Part shown: positions 40,849 to 51,025 of the stretch, piece after piece
How positions within the stretch are numbered: position 1 is the first letter of the stretch
Layout: the number at the start of each line of letters is the position of its first letter
Source of the DNA: Tautonia plasticadhaerens
Lineage (GTDB): Bacteria > Planctomycetota > Planctomycetia > Isosphaerales > Isosphaeraceae
Assembly (NCBI RefSeq): GCF_007752535.1
Contig: NZ_CP036426.1
Span: 1,798,001-1,862,000 of the forward strand
Direction of reading: 5' to 3'
Length of the DNA: 64,000 bases
The notes under the pieces: model-generated
Databases searched by the model: none
What the model was told of the DNA's origin: nothing
What the model saw: only the letters and a program-made list of their open reading frames with translations
Position numbers and translations under genes: made by a program

Positions 40849-41619
40849 ATGCGAATTTTCAACGCGTCGATGCTTTGCCTCTCGGCCCTCTGCCTCGCCC
40901 TGGCGACCCAGTCGACCGCCCTGGGCCAGTATGGCACGATCAAAGGCCAGGTCGTCTGGGGGGGCGCGCAGGTCCCCGAACTCCCCCCGAAGGTGAAGGC
41001 GGGCGAGAACGTCAAGGACGCCCAGGTCTGCGCGACCGAGCCGGTCCCGGACGAGAGCCTCGTGGTCGACCCGGACTCCAAAGGGGTGAAGTACTGCCTG
41101 GTCTACCTCGTCCGCCCCAAGGGGGACAATCCGGACAAGGCCGAGCAGCTCCTGGCCGACGAGCCCCAGGTGGTGATCGACCAGCAGGGCTGCAAGTTCG
41201 TGCCGCACCTGGTGGCGATGCACGAGAAGCAGCAAGCGTTGTTCAAGTCGAGCGACCCGGTCGCCCATAACGTTCGGCTCCAGGGATTCACCAACTCGGT
41301 GAACTTCATGCTCCCGGCCAAGGGCGAGCTGCCCCGGCCGCTGTCGGCCGAGCGACGGCCGATGCCGATGGCCTGCGATATCCACCCCTGGATGCAGGGC
41401 TATGTCATGGTCTTCGACCACCCCTTCTTCGCCGTGACCGACGAGCAGGGGAACTTCGAGATCGACGGGGTCCCGGCCGGCGAGCAGAGCGTGGTGGTCT
41501 GGCACGAGAAGGTCGGGTACGTGACCGAAGGACTGGCCCGGGGGCAGTCCGTGACCGTCGAGGACGGCAAGGACGCCTCGCTCGGCCCGGTGACCCTCGA
41601 CCCGAGCAAGGTCCGTTGA
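40849..41619 (+). CDS. Secreted cupredoxin-like protein
   Basis: A 256-residue exported protein: signal peptide at residues 1-26 (MRIFNASMLCLSALCLALAT), then a beta-rich domain with a type-1 copper site. His140 (DPVAHNVRL) and the box C176-D-I-H179-P-W-M182 supply the His-Cys-His-Met set of plastocyanin- or azurin-like sites. The C-terminal strand region FAVTDEQGNFEIDGVPAGEQ resembles a carboxypeptidase-regulatory-like/CNA-B fold. It is probably a periplasmic electron carrier or copper-binding protein. The previous gene encodes a Rieske-like protein, so the two may be linked functionally, although that partner lacks His ligands. Confidence 0.82.
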   Translation: MRIFNASMLCLSALCLALATQSTALGQYGTIKGQVVWGGAQVPELPPKVKAGENVKDAQVCATEPVPDESLVVDPDSKGVKYCLVYLVRPKGDNPDKAEQLLADEPQVVIDQQGCKFVPHLVAMHEKQQALFKSSDPVAHNVRLQGFTNSVNFMLPAKGELPRPLSAERRPMPMACDIHPWMQGYVMVFDHPFFAVTDEQGNFEIDGVPAGEQSVVVWHEKVGYVTEGLARGQSVTVEDGKDASLGPVTLDPSKVR

Positions 41620-41663
41620 ACCCCTGAGAGGCGGCCATCCGGAGCGTCTCGTACCGATCCCGG

Positions 41664-41682
41664 CTCGGCCCAGCGGGCCGAG
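41664..41682 (+). terminator. Hairpin terminator after the cupredoxin gene
   Basis: CTCGGCCC-AGC-GGGCCGAG, a perfect 8-bp stem 45 bases after the stop codon. No T-run follows. Confidence 0.5.
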
Positions 41683-41766
41683 GCGGGGTCGGCCCGGTCC
41701 GGCTCGCGTGCCGATCCGGGCAGCGGTGCTGCCGTTTTCCTTGGCGGCCCCGAATCGTGCGGGGGC

Positions 41767-41796
41767 TTGTCGGGCGGTGCCTGACGCTCCTATCCT
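41767..41796 (+). promoter_or_regulatory. Possible promoter for the long plus-strand envelope cluster
   Basis: TTGTCG (41767-41772), an 18-base spacer, TATCCT (41791-41796); four of six match in each. It gives a leader of about 240 bases before ATG 42046. Confidence 0.3.
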
Positions 41797-42045
41797 TAGG
41801 GAGGGCGTCGGCACGAGGATTGCCTTCCGGCCCTTCCGCCGCTCCCTGATGCCTCGAAGACTCCAGGACGGTCTGGCCCGGGGTAAGGCTCACCTCGCTA
41901 ACCCCCGGCAGCCGGGGTCGGTTCCGATCGCGAGCACGGCCCGGGTCAACCGGTTCGGAGGACGGGGGCGCTCGCCCCGGGTCCCTTCCCGGTCTCCCCG
42001 GCCACGGCCCGAGGGGCGGCCGGCCGATCTATGGAAGGAGCGCCG

Positions 42046-45000
42046 ATGTCCCAGCACCCGAGACCGACCGGACGCCGCTCAATCGTCCGGGGGAATCGCG
42101 TCGCGGTCGCCTTGCTCCTCTCCCTCCTCCGGCCCGGGGTCGAGGCCGGGGCCCAGCCCAACGTCGCCCGCCCGCCATCGGCGATCTACCCCGAGACGAG
42201 CAGCGCCGCCGAGTCACTGCTGAAGACCGCCGCCTCGCACGTCCGCGAGGGGCAGTGGGATTCGGCCGTCGAGCTCTACCAGCGGGCGATCTCGCAATTC
42301 CCCGAGGCCCTGACGGCGCTCGGCCCCGACGAGGCGAGCGACGCCGCCGGGGCCGACCCGGACGAGACGCTGGAGGTGTTCGTCAACGTCAGCGACTACG
42401 CCCAGCGGCGGATGGCCCAGCTGCCCCCAGAGGCGTTGCGGACGTACCGCGATCGCGTCGACGACCAGGCCCGACTGCTGTTCGAGCAGGGCCGGGATGG
42501 CCTGGATCCGGGGCCGCTCCGCCGGGTGGTCGAGGCGTACTTCTGCAGCGGTTGGGGGGACGACGCCGCCGAACTGCTGGCGGACCTGGCCTTCCAGGAG
42601 GGCCGATTCGACGAGGCGGCCGGGCTGTACCGGCGACTCTTGCCCCCCTCGGACGACGCACCCCTGGCCTGGATCTACCCGGACCCGAGCGTCGATGTCG
42701 CCCGGGTCGCCGCCAAGGCGATCCTCTGCGACGAGGCGGCCGGCCTGGGCGACGGCCCCGGGGCGGTCCGGCGGTACGCCGAGTCGTATCCCGGGGCGGA
42801 GGGGCAGCTCGCGGGACGGGAGGGGACGTATGCCGAGATCCTCGCCCTCGCGATGCGGGAGGACGCCCTCCGCGCCTCGGAGGGGCTCGATTCCCGATGG
42901 CCCACCTTCGCCGGGGACCCGACGCGGACCAAGGTGCTCCCCGAGCCGGTCGACCCCGGCGAGCTGGTCTGGTCGATCCCGTTCCGGGCCAGCTTCGACA
43001 CCTCGTCGAACCTCAACGCCTCCCCCCCACGCTTCGGCCTCGACCCGGGGACCCCCCAGGACGATTCCCCCTCGTTCTTCCCGGTGCTCTACGGGGACGA
43101 GCTGCTGCTGACCGACGGCAACGAGATCCAATCCTACGCGCTGGAAGGGAGCCCGGATGGGCGTCCCGTGCCCCCCCCCGCGTGGCGGGCGAACATCCCC
43201 CCCGGCTCCCCCTCGGCGGCCCGGCCGACCTTCGGCGTCGAGCGGCACACGCTGACGGTCTACGGCGACCGCGTCTACGCCCGGCTCGGCCCGTCCGGGG
43301 CCGAGTTCCAGATGAGGAACAATGTCTCGGCGCCAGCGACGGCGATCGTCGCCATCGACCGCCGGAGGCCCGAGACGCCGGCCTGGATCCGGACCGCCGA
43401 CGAGGTGATCGCCCCCCCCGAGCAGCCCAACGCGGCGGTCCTGCGGGGCCAGGTCGCCTTCGGCGGCGCCCCGCTGGCCGACGACCAGGGCGTGTATGTG
43501 GCGATGCTCAAGCCGGGGACCCAGACCCTGACCTGGGTCGCCTGCCTCGACCCGGCCTCGGGCCGGACGAAGTGGGTCCGGTTCATCTGCTCGGGCACCT
43601 CGCCGGGCTTCACCCGGGGGATGGGGGTCCGCAACCGGGGGATGATCGTCAACCCGGAGCTGGGCCACCGGTTGCTGTCAATCGGCGGATCGACGCTCTA
43701 TTACCAGACCGACCTGGGGGCCCTGGCGTCGATCGACGCCCGGTCGGGCCGGATCAACTGGCTGTCTTCATATCCCCGGCTGCTCGACGCCCCGAGGGGG
43801 GGGATGGAGGCCGTCAATCACAACCCTGCGGTGGTGCATGAGGACCTGGTGATTATTTCACCGGAGGACTCGGACCGCCTCTTCGCCTTCGATCGCGACA
43901 CGGGCCGGCTCGCCTGGCAGGTCGACCCCGGCGGGAGGGTCTCCCACCTGCTCGGGGTCGCCGACGGGAAGGTCGTGGCGACCGGCAACCACGTCTGGAC
44001 GATCGACGCCCGTTCCGGGACCCTCCGCTCGCGGTGGCCCGACGGCCAGACCCTCCTGGAAGGTTACGGGCGAGGCCTCCTGGCCGACGGGGAGATCTAC
44101 TGGCCGACCCGGGATCGGCTCTTCATGCTCGACCAACAGACCGGCCGGCCGACCGACCGGCCGCCGATCGAGCTGCGGGCCGTCTTCGGGTGCGGGGGCG
44201 GGAACCTCGTCGCCGGCGACGGCTACCTCGTGATCGCCGAGAAGGAGCACCTGAGGGTCTTCTGCAAGCCCTCGCGGATGATCCGGTACTACGAGGACCG
44301 GATCGCCGCAGACCCCGACGACGCGAGCAATTACTTCCGGCTCGCGAGGACCGCCTCGGCCCTTGGGGACGACCTCCTGGCGCTTGAAAGCCTCGACCGG
44401 TCGATCGAGCGGGCCGTCCCCGGCGACCGGATCGACGGTCGGCGGCTGGCCGAGGCCGCCGGGGCGCAGCGATACGAAATCCTGATGAGGCTGGCCGACC
44501 GACGACTCCAGTCGGGGGACGCGAGCGGCGCCATCGACCGCTTCGAGCAGGCGTCGGGCTCCGCCCCCGGCCTCCGGGAGCGGCTCTCGGCCCGACTCGC
44601 CCTCGCCGACGCGACCGCTGCGTCGGGCGACCACCCGGGGGCGGTCGACGTCCTGCAGGGCCTACTGGACCGCCCCGAGGTCCGCGAGATCGACCTGCCT
44701 GCCGACGGGGGCCGGAGCCTCCACGCGGAGTTGGTGATCGTCGACCGGCTCCGGGAGCTGATCCGGGCCTCGGGCTCGGAAGTCTACGCCCGACACGAGG
44801 AGGCGGCGGCGGAGCTGCTCCGCCGGGGGCTCGACGCCCGGGATTCCCGGCTCCTGGCGGAAGTCTCCCGGATCTACCCCGTCTCGGCCAGCGCCCCCGA
44901 GGCGCTCGCGGCCATCGGGGAGCTGGAGGAAGGGGACGAGAACTGGGATCAGGCGGCCGGGGCCTATCACCGGCTCGTCGTCTCCCCGGGCGAGGACCGG

Positions 45001-46509
45001 CACCGGGCGATCGGGTTGCTGGGCCTGGCACGATGCTACCAGGCCATGGCACTGGCTCCGGAGGCACGGGAGGCGTATGGGCTGGCCGCCTCGCGATACG
45101 GCGCCCTGGAGATCGAGCTCGCCGGCCGGGTCCGTCGGGTCGACTCCTTTGTCTCCGAACGCATCGAGACCGGTCCTGACGGCGGGGATCGGGCCGTACC
45201 GCCGCTTCGAGTGGCCGGCCGTCGCGACTGGCCGAGGGACTTCGAGCCGCTCGCGATCGCCGCGTCCGGCGGACGCCCCGGGCCCGACGGGGACCGACCG
45301 GACCTCCTGATCGGCGGCCTGAAGCTCAGGGCGGTCGAGGAGGGGTCGGGCCGGGTGGCCTGGGAGATCACCCTCGGCGAGCGTCCCGAGTGGTCGGCGG
45401 TCGTGGGAGGCCGGCTGGTCGTCGCCTCTTCCGGGCGGATCGTGGGGATCGACCATGGGGACGGCACGGTCCTGTGGGAAGTCACCCCCGGGGAGGGGGA
45501 GCTGGCCTTCGGGCCGGTCGACCCGACACCGGGGGGGAAACTCGCCCCGAGGGCGGGCCACTCAGGGGCGAGCCTGGGGGAGTTCCGCGCCTATGGCGAC
45601 CGCATCTACTTTCTAAGAGGGGATCGCGACCTCGTCTGCCTCGACCCGATCTCCGGGAGGCCGCAGTGGACCTACCGGGCCTCCTCGGTCTCGATCGACC
45701 CCCACCTGGGGCTCGGGCTGGCTCGGGTCGTGATCCAGCTCCGGATGCCCAACGCCGTCGCCGTGCTCGACGCCCGGGACGGGCGGACTCTGGGTCAATT
45801 CCCCCGGGACGACTCGACCGCCCCCTGGCGACGTGACCCCTTCCCCGTGGCGCTGGACCGGGTCGCCCTGGTGCCCGACGGCGACTCGGTCGAGCTGCTG
45901 GATCTCGACACCGGCCGGACGGTCTGGGAGTCGAGCGAGGAGTCGGTGCTGCCGTCGTCCCCCCGGCCATCCCCGGCCGACCCGATGGTGCTGGGGGACG
46001 CCGAGCGCCTTCTGGTCGTCCGGGGGGAGGTGATCCAGCGGCTGGAGCCGACGACCGGCGAGGTCCTCTGGTCGACCCCCCTGGGGCGGACCCGGCCCGA
46101 CCGCCGAGCCGAGGCGACCGCCCTGGGCCACGAGGCGCTCTTCTCGATCGGCGCGATGGGCTCAGGCCTCTCGGTCTCGGCGATCGCGATGGGGGGCGGG
46201 GAGCGGACCTGGACGGTCGACCTGCCCGGCGACGTGAACGAGACCTGGGGGATCGGCCTAACGGCCGACTGCGTGCTCGCCTACCGGCTCGACGACGGCA
46301 CCCCCGGCTCCGGCCCGGACGAGCCGGTTGTCCTGAACCTGCTGCGACGGGATGACGGCCGGCGGGTGCAACGGCTGGTGGTCGACGCCGTGGGGCCGAC
46401 TCGCCTCGTCGGCATCGACCCCCGGGGCGTGGTCGTCACGGGGTCCGGAGGCGTCCGGCAGTTGTCGAGCCCGGAACTCGCCGGGATCCCCGGGGCGGGG
46501 GGACGCTGA
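42046..46509 (+). CDS. Giant exported TPR / PQQ-propeller (BamB-like) protein
   Basis: A 1,487-residue protein. The start is ATG at 42046 with GGAAGGAG five bases upstream; an ATG 15 bases earlier lacks this. A signal peptide spans about residues 1-37 (RVAVALLLSLLRPGVEAGAQ). Order: TPR-like helices at about 55-260 (VREGQWDSAVELYQRAISQF), a first PQQ-like propeller at about 300-730 (WVACLDPASGRTKWV, ASIDARSGRINWLSSYPRLL, FAFDRDTGRLAWQVDPGG), a second TPR block at about 740-1050, and a second propeller at about 1070-1485 (DGTVLWEVTPGE, CLDPISGRPQWTYRA, LLDLDTGRTVWESSEES, LEPTTGEVLWSTPLGR). It probably acts as a periplasmic or outer-membrane scaffold. It precedes the MoxR gene by 133 bases on the same strand. 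Confidence 0.88.
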   Translation: MSQHPRPTGRRSIVRGNRVAVALLLSLLRPGVEAGAQPNVARPPSAIYPETSSAAESLLKTAASHVREGQWDSAVELYQRAISQFPEALTALGPDEASDAAGADPDETLEVFVNVSDYAQRRMAQLPPEALRTYRDRVDDQARLLFEQGRDGLDPGPLRRVVEAYFCSGWGDDAAELLADLAFQEGRFDEAAGLYRRLLPPSDDAPLAWIYPDPSVDVARVAAKAILCDEAAGLGDGPGAVRRYAESYPGAEGQLAGREGTYAEILALAMREDALRASEGLDSRWPTFAGDPTRTKVLPEPVDPGELVWSIPFRASFDTSSNLNASPPRFGLDPGTPQDDSPSFFPVLYGDELLLTDGNEIQSYALEGSPDGRPVPPPAWRANIPPGSPSAARPTFGVERHTLTVYGDRVYARLGPSGAEFQMRNNVSAPATAIVAIDRRRPETPAWIRTADEVIAPPEQPNAAVLRGQVAFGGAPLADDQGVYVAMLKPGTQTLTWVACLDPASGRTKWVRFICSGTSPGFTRGMGVRNRGMIVNPELGHRLLSIGGSTLYYQTDLGALASIDARSGRINWLSSYPRLLDAPRGGMEAVNHNPAVVHEDLVIISPEDSDRLFAFDRDTGRLAWQVDPGGRVSHLLGVADGKVVATGNHVWTIDARSGTLRSRWPDGQTLLEGYGRGLLADGEIYWPTRDRLFMLDQQTGRPTDRPPIELRAVFGCGGGNLVAGDGYLVIAEKEHLRVFCKPSRMIRYYEDRIAADPDDASNYFRLARTASALGDDLLALESLDRSIERAVPGDRIDGRRLAEAAGAQRYEILMRLADRRLQSGDASGAIDRFEQASGSAPGLRERLSARLALADATAASGDHPGAVDVLQGLLDRPEVREIDLPADGGRSLHAELVIVDRLRELIRASGSEVYARHEEAAAELLRRGLDARDSRLLAEVSRIYPVSASAPEALAAIGELEEGDENWDQAAGAYHRLVVSPGEDRHRAIGLLGLARCYQAMALAPEAREAYGLAASRYGALEIELAGRVRRVDSFVSERIETGPDGGDRAVPPLRVAGRRDWPRDFEPLAIAASGGRPGPDGDRPDLLIGGLKLRAVEEGSGRVAWEITLGERPEWSAVVGGRLVVASSGRIVGIDHGDGTVLWEVTPGEGELAFGPVDPTPGGKLAPRAGHSGASLGEFRAYGDRIYFLRGDRDLVCLDPISGRPQWTYRASSVSIDPHLGLGLARVVIQLRMPNAVAVLDARDGRTLGQFPRDDSTAPWRRDPFPVALDRVALVPDGDSVELLDLDTGRTVWESSEESVLPSSPRPSPADPMVLGDAERLLVVRGEVIQRLEPTTGEVLWSTPLGRTRPDRRAEATALGHEALFSIGAMGSGLSVSAIAMGGGERTWTVDLPGDVNETWGIGLTADCVLAYRLDDGTPGSGPDEPVVLNLLRRDDGRRVQRLVVDAVGPTRLVGIDPRGVVVTGSGGVRQLSSPELAGIPGAGGR

Positions 46510-46642
46510 CCAGGGACGGCACCGGCCCGAGACGGCCGGCGCCGAAGATGTTACGATCACCGCCACCCGGGTCGCCCCGGCGCCCGACGCGATGAGCCGA
46601 GGGGGATGACCCCCGGCCCCACCCCGATCGACGGAGGCCTCC

Positions 46643-47722
46643 GTGTCCGACCCCGAGAACCCCACGCCGTTGCAGCACGAGGACCTCGCCGCCGTCGAGC
46701 GCCTGACCCAGGCGTTCGTCGGCCTCCGGGCCGAGATGGGCAAGATCATCGTCGGCCAGCAGGACGTGCTCGAGGAGCTGCTCATCGCCATCTTCGCCCG
46801 GGGGCACTGCCTGCTGATCGGCGTGCCCGGCCTGGCGAAGACCCTCATGATCCATACCTTGGCCGACGCGTTGAACCTGAGCTTCAACCGGATCCAGTTC
46901 ACCCCCGACCTGATGCCGTCGGACATCACCGGCACCGAGGTCATCCAGGAGGACAAGGCGACCGGCGTCCGCCAGTTCAAGTTCCTCCGCGGGCCGATCT
47001 TCTCGAACCTGATCCTGGCCGACGAGATCAACCGGACCCCCCCCAAGACCCAGGCCGCGCTGCTGGAGGCGATGCAGGAGCGACAGGCCACCGTCGGCGG
47101 GGAGCGGCACCGGCTGCCCGACCCGTTCTTTGTGCTGGCCACCCAGAACCCGATCGAGCAGGAGGGGACCTACCCCCTGCCCGAGGCCCAGCTCGACCGC
47201 TTCATGCTCAACATCCTGGTCGACTACCCGACCGAGGACGAGGAGCTGGAAGTGGTCCGGGTGACGACCTCGGCCAAGCCGCCGTCGGTGGAGAAGGTGC
47301 TCTCGGGGGACGATATCCTGGAGCTGCAGCAGGTCGTCCGCAAGGTGCCGGTGGCCGAGCACGTCGGCCGGTATGCCGTCCGGCTGGCCCGGATGACCCG
47401 CCCCGGCCAGGCCGAGGCGCCGCAGTTCGTCCGGGACTTCGTGAGCTGGGGGGCCGGGCCGAGGGCCAGCCAGTACCTCGTGCTCGCGGCCAAGGCCCGG
47501 GCCGTGCTGCAGGGCCGCCCCTACGTGGCGGTGGAGGATATCAGGTCGGTGGCCGGGCCGGTGCTCCGCCATCGCATCGTCACCAACTTCAACGCCGAAG
47601 CCGAGGGGCTGAGGCCGGACGACCTCATCACCCGGCTGATCCAGTCGCTACCGGCCGACCCGAGCGAGGCAATCGAAGGTGGTCGAGTACCAAAGCTATT
47701 TAAATCCGCAGACGCTGGCTAA
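46643..47722 (+). CDS. MoxR-family AAA+ ATPase
   Basis: A 359-residue cytoplasmic ATPase of the MoxR (AAA_3) family. Walker A is at about 60-67 (GVPGLAKT), Walker B at about 123-130 (LILADEIN), and the sensor and MoxR motif [20 protein letters not shown] follows. The C-terminal lid is [18 protein letters not shown]. MoxR proteins act with DUF58 and von Willebrand proteins as chaperones for assembling or activating periplasmic or membrane complexes; that set follows directly. The start is GTG at 46643 with GGAGG before it. The gene overlaps the DUF58 gene by 44 bases, so the two are coupled. Confidence 0.96.
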   Translation: MSDPENPTPLQHEDLAAVERLTQAFVGLRAEMGKIIVGQQDVLEELLIAIFARGHCLLIGVPGLAKTLMIHTLADALNLSFNRIQFTPDLMPSDITGTEVIQEDKATGVRQFKFLRGPIFSNLILADEINRTPPKTQAALLEAMQERQATVGGERHRLPDPFFVLATQNPIEQEGTYPLPEAQLDRFMLNILVDYPTEDEELEVVRVTTSAKPPSVEKVLSGDDILELQQVVRKVPVAEHVGRYAVRLARMTRPGQAEAPQFVRDFVSWGAGPRASQYLVLAAKARAVLQGRPYVAVEDIRSVAGPVLRHRIVTNFNAEAEGLRPDDLITRLIQSLPADPSEAIEGGRVPKLFKSADAG

Positions 47723-48599
47723 CGTCGAGGGGCTGGGCCTCCAGGCCCGGCTCATCGTCGAGGGCTACGTCGCCGGGATGCACAAGAGCCCCTACCACGG
47801 GTTCTCGGTGGAGTTCTCGCAGCACCGCGAGTACGCCCCCGGCGACGACGTCCGCCACATCGACTGGAAGGTCTGGTCGAAGACCGACAAGTACTACCTC
47901 AAGCAGTACGAGGAGGAGACCAACCTCCTGACGTACGTGATGCTCGACGCCAGCGCCTCGATGGGCTACGCCTCCGAGGAGAACGTGTCGAAGCTGAAGT
48001 ACGGCCAGTTCATCGCCGCGGCCCTCTCGTACCTGGTGCTCTCGCAGCAGGACTCGGTCGGCCTGGCGGTCTTCGACGACAAGATCCGGCGGTTCCTCAA
48101 GCCCTCGGGCCAGCCGTCCCACCTGAAGGAGCTGATCCGGGTGATGGACTCCGAGCCGGCCCGGGAGCGGACCGGGCTGGGGCCGATCCTGCACGAGATG
48201 GCGGAGCGGATCGGCCGCCGGGGGATCGTCGTCCTCATCAGCGACCTGCTCGACGGCGAGCCGGCCGACCTGATCTCCGGCCTGAAGCACTTCCGGCATC
48301 GGGGGCACGAGGTCGTCCTCTTCCACGTCCTCGACCCGGCCGAGGTCGAATTCCCCTTCCGCCAGGTCACGAAGTTCAAGGGCATCGAGATCCCCGAAGA
48401 GCTGCTCACCGACCCGACCGCGCTGCGGGAGGGCTACCTCGCCGAGATGGCTACCTTCACCGAGGCCGTCCGCACCGGCTGCCGACTGGCCGATATCGAC
48501 TACGTGCCGCTGCGGACCGACCAGGCGCTCGACGCCGCCCTGACCGGCTACCTCGCCACCCGATTGGCCCGCACCCGGAAGGGCCCCCGACGCGCCTGA
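47679..48599 (+). CDS. DUF58 domain protein (MoxR partner)
   Basis: A 306-residue cytoplasmic protein with a DUF58/vWA-like fold. The DUF58 signature is [20 protein letters not shown] then [10 protein letters not shown]. The metal-site-like motif LDASASMGY and the later [10 protein letters not shown], with a C-terminal [20 protein letters not shown], match the family. No membrane helices are seen. The GTG start at 47679 is inside the moxR 3' end (44-base overlap), typical for MoxR-DUF58 pairs. It lies 142 bases upstream of the BatA-like gene. Confidence 0.92.
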   Translation: MVEYQSYLNPQTLANVEGLGLQARLIVEGYVAGMHKSPYHGFSVEFSQHREYAPGDDVRHIDWKVWSKTDKYYLKQYEEETNLLTYVMLDASASMGYASEENVSKLKYGQFIAAALSYLVLSQQDSVGLAVFDDKIRRFLKPSGQPSHLKELIRVMDSEPARERTGLGPILHEMAERIGRRGIVVLISDLLDGEPADLISGLKHFRHRGHEVVLFHVLDPAEVEFPFRQVTKFKGIEIPEELLTDPTALREGYLAEMATFTEAVRTGCRLADIDYVPLRTDQALDAALTGYLATRLARTRKGPRRA

Positions 48600-48741
48600 C
48601 GGGGCCGATCCGGCCTGTCCGCGGGCCGCCCGGGGCCGTAGGATTGGGGTGCTGGACCGCCGATCACCCCGACCCGTTCCGGCCAGGGCCGACGCCCTCC
48701 GCCCTCGACCGACCGCCAACCCCCGATTCGGGACGATCGTC

Positions 48742-50976
48742 GTGACGAGCCCCACGCTGCTGGCCATCGGATTCGCCAACCCCCTGCTGCTCTGGGGGCT
48801 CGCCGCCGCCACGCTGCCGATCCTGCTGCACTTGCTGAACCGGCGGAGGTATCGCGAGGAATCCTGGGCGGCGATGCGGTTCCTGCTGGCCGCGGTCCGC
48901 AAGAACCAGAAGCGGATCCGGCTGGAGCACTGGCTCTTGCTGCTGGTCCGGACGCTCTTGGTCGCCTGCCTCGTGCTCGCACTGGCGCAGCCCTTCCTGG
49001 AGTCGACCGGGGCGGTCCCCCTGCTGGCCGGCCGCCGGACCCACCGGGTGATCGTGCTCGACGGGACGATGAGCATGGCCTACGCCCCGGCGGGCACCTC
49101 GCGATTCTCCCGGGCCGTCGAGTATGCGGACGCTTACGTCCAGGGGGCCCGCAACGGGGACGCGATCAGCGTCCTGATGCTGGGCGACCCTCCGCGGGTC
49201 GTCATCGGCGCACCCTCGCCGAATCACGCCGAGGTGCGGCAGGAGATCGAGCAACTCCGGCCGACCCACGGCACGGGCGATGTCGACGCCACCCTGGCCA
49301 AGGTCCGGGAGGTGCTCGACTCGTCCGACCTCCCCCAGTCGGAGGTCCTGTTCCTCACCGACCTCCAGGGGATGACCTGGCGGGTCGGGGAGGAGGACGA
49401 CTCGGCGTTGAAGCGGGCCGTGGACGAGCTGGAGCGTGACCGGGCCAACTGCGTCGTCGTCGACCTGGGGGACGCCGGCCGGTCGAACCGGGCGGTGGTG
49501 GACCTGGCGCTCGACACGCCGATCGTCGTCCGGGGGGGCCCCTCGGCCGTGATCACGGCCCGCCTGGCCAATTTCGGGCCCGAGGTCGAGTCGGGGGTCC
49601 GGGCCCAACTGGTCGTGGACGGGAAGCTCGGCCCCGAGCGGAGGGTCGACCTGCCCCCGGGGCAGGAGGTCCCGGTCGCCTTCTCCTATCGCTTCGAGGA
49701 TCCCGGAGACCACGTCGTCGAGATCCGGCTCGACGAGGACCGGCTCGCCGTCGACGACTCCCGGAGGCTCGCCGTCCCGGTCCGGGATCACCTGGAAGCC
49801 CTGCTCGTCAACGGCGACTACAACCCCGAGCCGTTCCAGTCCGAGACCGACTACCTCGCGCAGGCGCTCAGCCCCTCGGAGGGTTCGGACCAAACGCCGT
49901 CGCCGATCCGGGTCGACGTCGTGACCGAGTCGCAGCTCTCCCGGCGCGACCTGGGACGCTACGACGTGATCATGCTCTGCAACGTCGCCCGGATCAGCCG
50001 GGGGGAGGTGGGGGCGATCGACCGCTTCCTGCGGCAGGGGGGCGGCGTGGTCTACTTCGCCGGGGACCGGGTCCAGGTCGACGAGGCCAACGCGGCGATC
50101 TTCGCGGGCATCCCCGGCTCGGAGCAATCCGAGGGGACTGGCTTCCTGCCGGCCCGGCTCGGGGAGGTGGTCGACGCCGGGGGTGAGTCCGCCGAGCAAC
50201 TCGCCCGGGCGCCCGAGTTCGATCCCCTGGGCTTCGCGCACCCGATCGTCTCGATCTATCAGGGGGCCCCGGCGCAGGTCGTCGCCGGCCTGACCGGCGT
50301 GAAGACCTGGCGGTCGTTCGACCTGCTCCTGCCGGAAGGCTCCAACGCGAGGCGGGCGCTGGCCTTCACGGACGGACGCCCCGCCGTGCTCACCATGCCC
50401 CGGCATCGCGGCTTCGTCGTCCAGGTCGCCACGACGGCCGACGACGACTGGACCACCTGGCCCTTGCACCCGAGCTACCCCCCGGTGGTCGAGCAGATGG
50501 CCCTGTTCGCCGCCTCGGGGAGGATGTCGCAACGGAACGTCCCGGTCGGCCAGCCGCTCGACCAGGCGATCCCGGACGACGCCCCGGGCGCCTCGGCGAC
50601 GGTCATCCGCCCCGACGGCCGGGAGGAGCCCGGGCAGTTGGCGGACGAGGGGGACGACGGTCCCCGGTTCCGGTTCGAGGGGACCGACCTCTCCGGCATC
50701 TACACCGCCCGGCTGGGTCCGGCGCCGACCCGGGAGTTGACCTTCGCCGCCAACCCCGACCCGGCCGAGAGCGACCCCGCCCGGGCCGACGACGCGACCC
50801 TCTCGGCCCTGTTCCCCCGCTGGACCTTCTCCCGGTGGGACGGCGGACCCGTCGACCGGACGGCCGCGGCCTCCGTGGGGAGGAGGGGGGAGCTGCACCG
50901 CGCCCTGCTGCTGGGGGTGCTCGGGCTGGTGCTCGGCGAGTCGACCCTGGCCTGGTGGATCGGCCGACGACGCTGA
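48742..50976 (+). CDS. BatA-like membrane protein with VWA domain
   Basis: A 744-residue protein. The start is GTG at 48742, giving the family N-terminus MTSPTLLAIGFANPLLLWGL; 31 codons upstream in frame are Arg/Pro-rich. Two N-terminal membrane helices (about 8-25 and 55-75, with HLLNRRRYREESWAAMRFLL between) form the BatA-type N-domain. A vWA-like domain (about 95-240) has a D-x-T/S-x-S variant in VIVLDGTMSMAYAP. A central beta-rich part and a GATase/DUF4350-like segment (YDVIMLCNVARIS ... FLRQGGGVVYFAGD) follow, and a final helix near residues 720-738 re-anchors it (LLLGVLGLVLGESTLAWWIG). It probably lies mostly outside the cytoplasm. Confidence 0.88.
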   Translation: MTSPTLLAIGFANPLLLWGLAAATLPILLHLLNRRRYREESWAAMRFLLAAVRKNQKRIRLEHWLLLLVRTLLVACLVLALAQPFLESTGAVPLLAGRRTHRVIVLDGTMSMAYAPAGTSRFSRAVEYADAYVQGARNGDAISVLMLGDPPRVVIGAPSPNHAEVRQEIEQLRPTHGTGDVDATLAKVREVLDSSDLPQSEVLFLTDLQGMTWRVGEEDDSALKRAVDELERDRANCVVVDLGDAGRSNRAVVDLALDTPIVVRGGPSAVITARLANFGPEVESGVRAQLVVDGKLGPERRVDLPPGQEVPVAFSYRFEDPGDHVVEIRLDEDRLAVDDSRRLAVPVRDHLEALLVNGDYNPEPFQSETDYLAQALSPSEGSDQTPSPIRVDVVTESQLSRRDLGRYDVIMLCNVARISRGEVGAIDRFLRQGGGVVYFAGDRVQVDEANAAIFAGIPGSEQSEGTGFLPARLGEVVDAGGESAEQLARAPEFDPLGFAHPIVSIYQGAPAQVVAGLTGVKTWRSFDLLLPEGSNARRALAFTDGRPAVLTMPRHRGFVVQVATTADDDWTTWPLHPSYPPVVEQMALFAASGRMSQRNVPVGQPLDQAIPDDAPGASATVIRPDGREEPGQLADEGDDGPRFRFEGTDLSGIYTARLGPAPTRELTFAANPDPAESDPARADDATLSALFPRWTFSRWDGGPVDRTAAASVGRRGELHRALLLGVLGLVLGESTLAWWIGRRR

Positions 50977-51025
50977 TCGTTCGCCCCGGAACCGACAGGA
51001 TCCGCCCCACCAGGGCGGCCGGACG

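Larger units (their letters stand above)
41620..42045. other. Intergenic region with hairpin and possible promoter
   Basis: This 426-base gap lies between the cupredoxin gene and the giant TPR/propeller gene. It contains a perfect hairpin at 41664-41682 and a candidate promoter at 41767-41796, annotated separately. No gene is supported: the open frames here are Arg/Pro-rich. Confidence 0.45.
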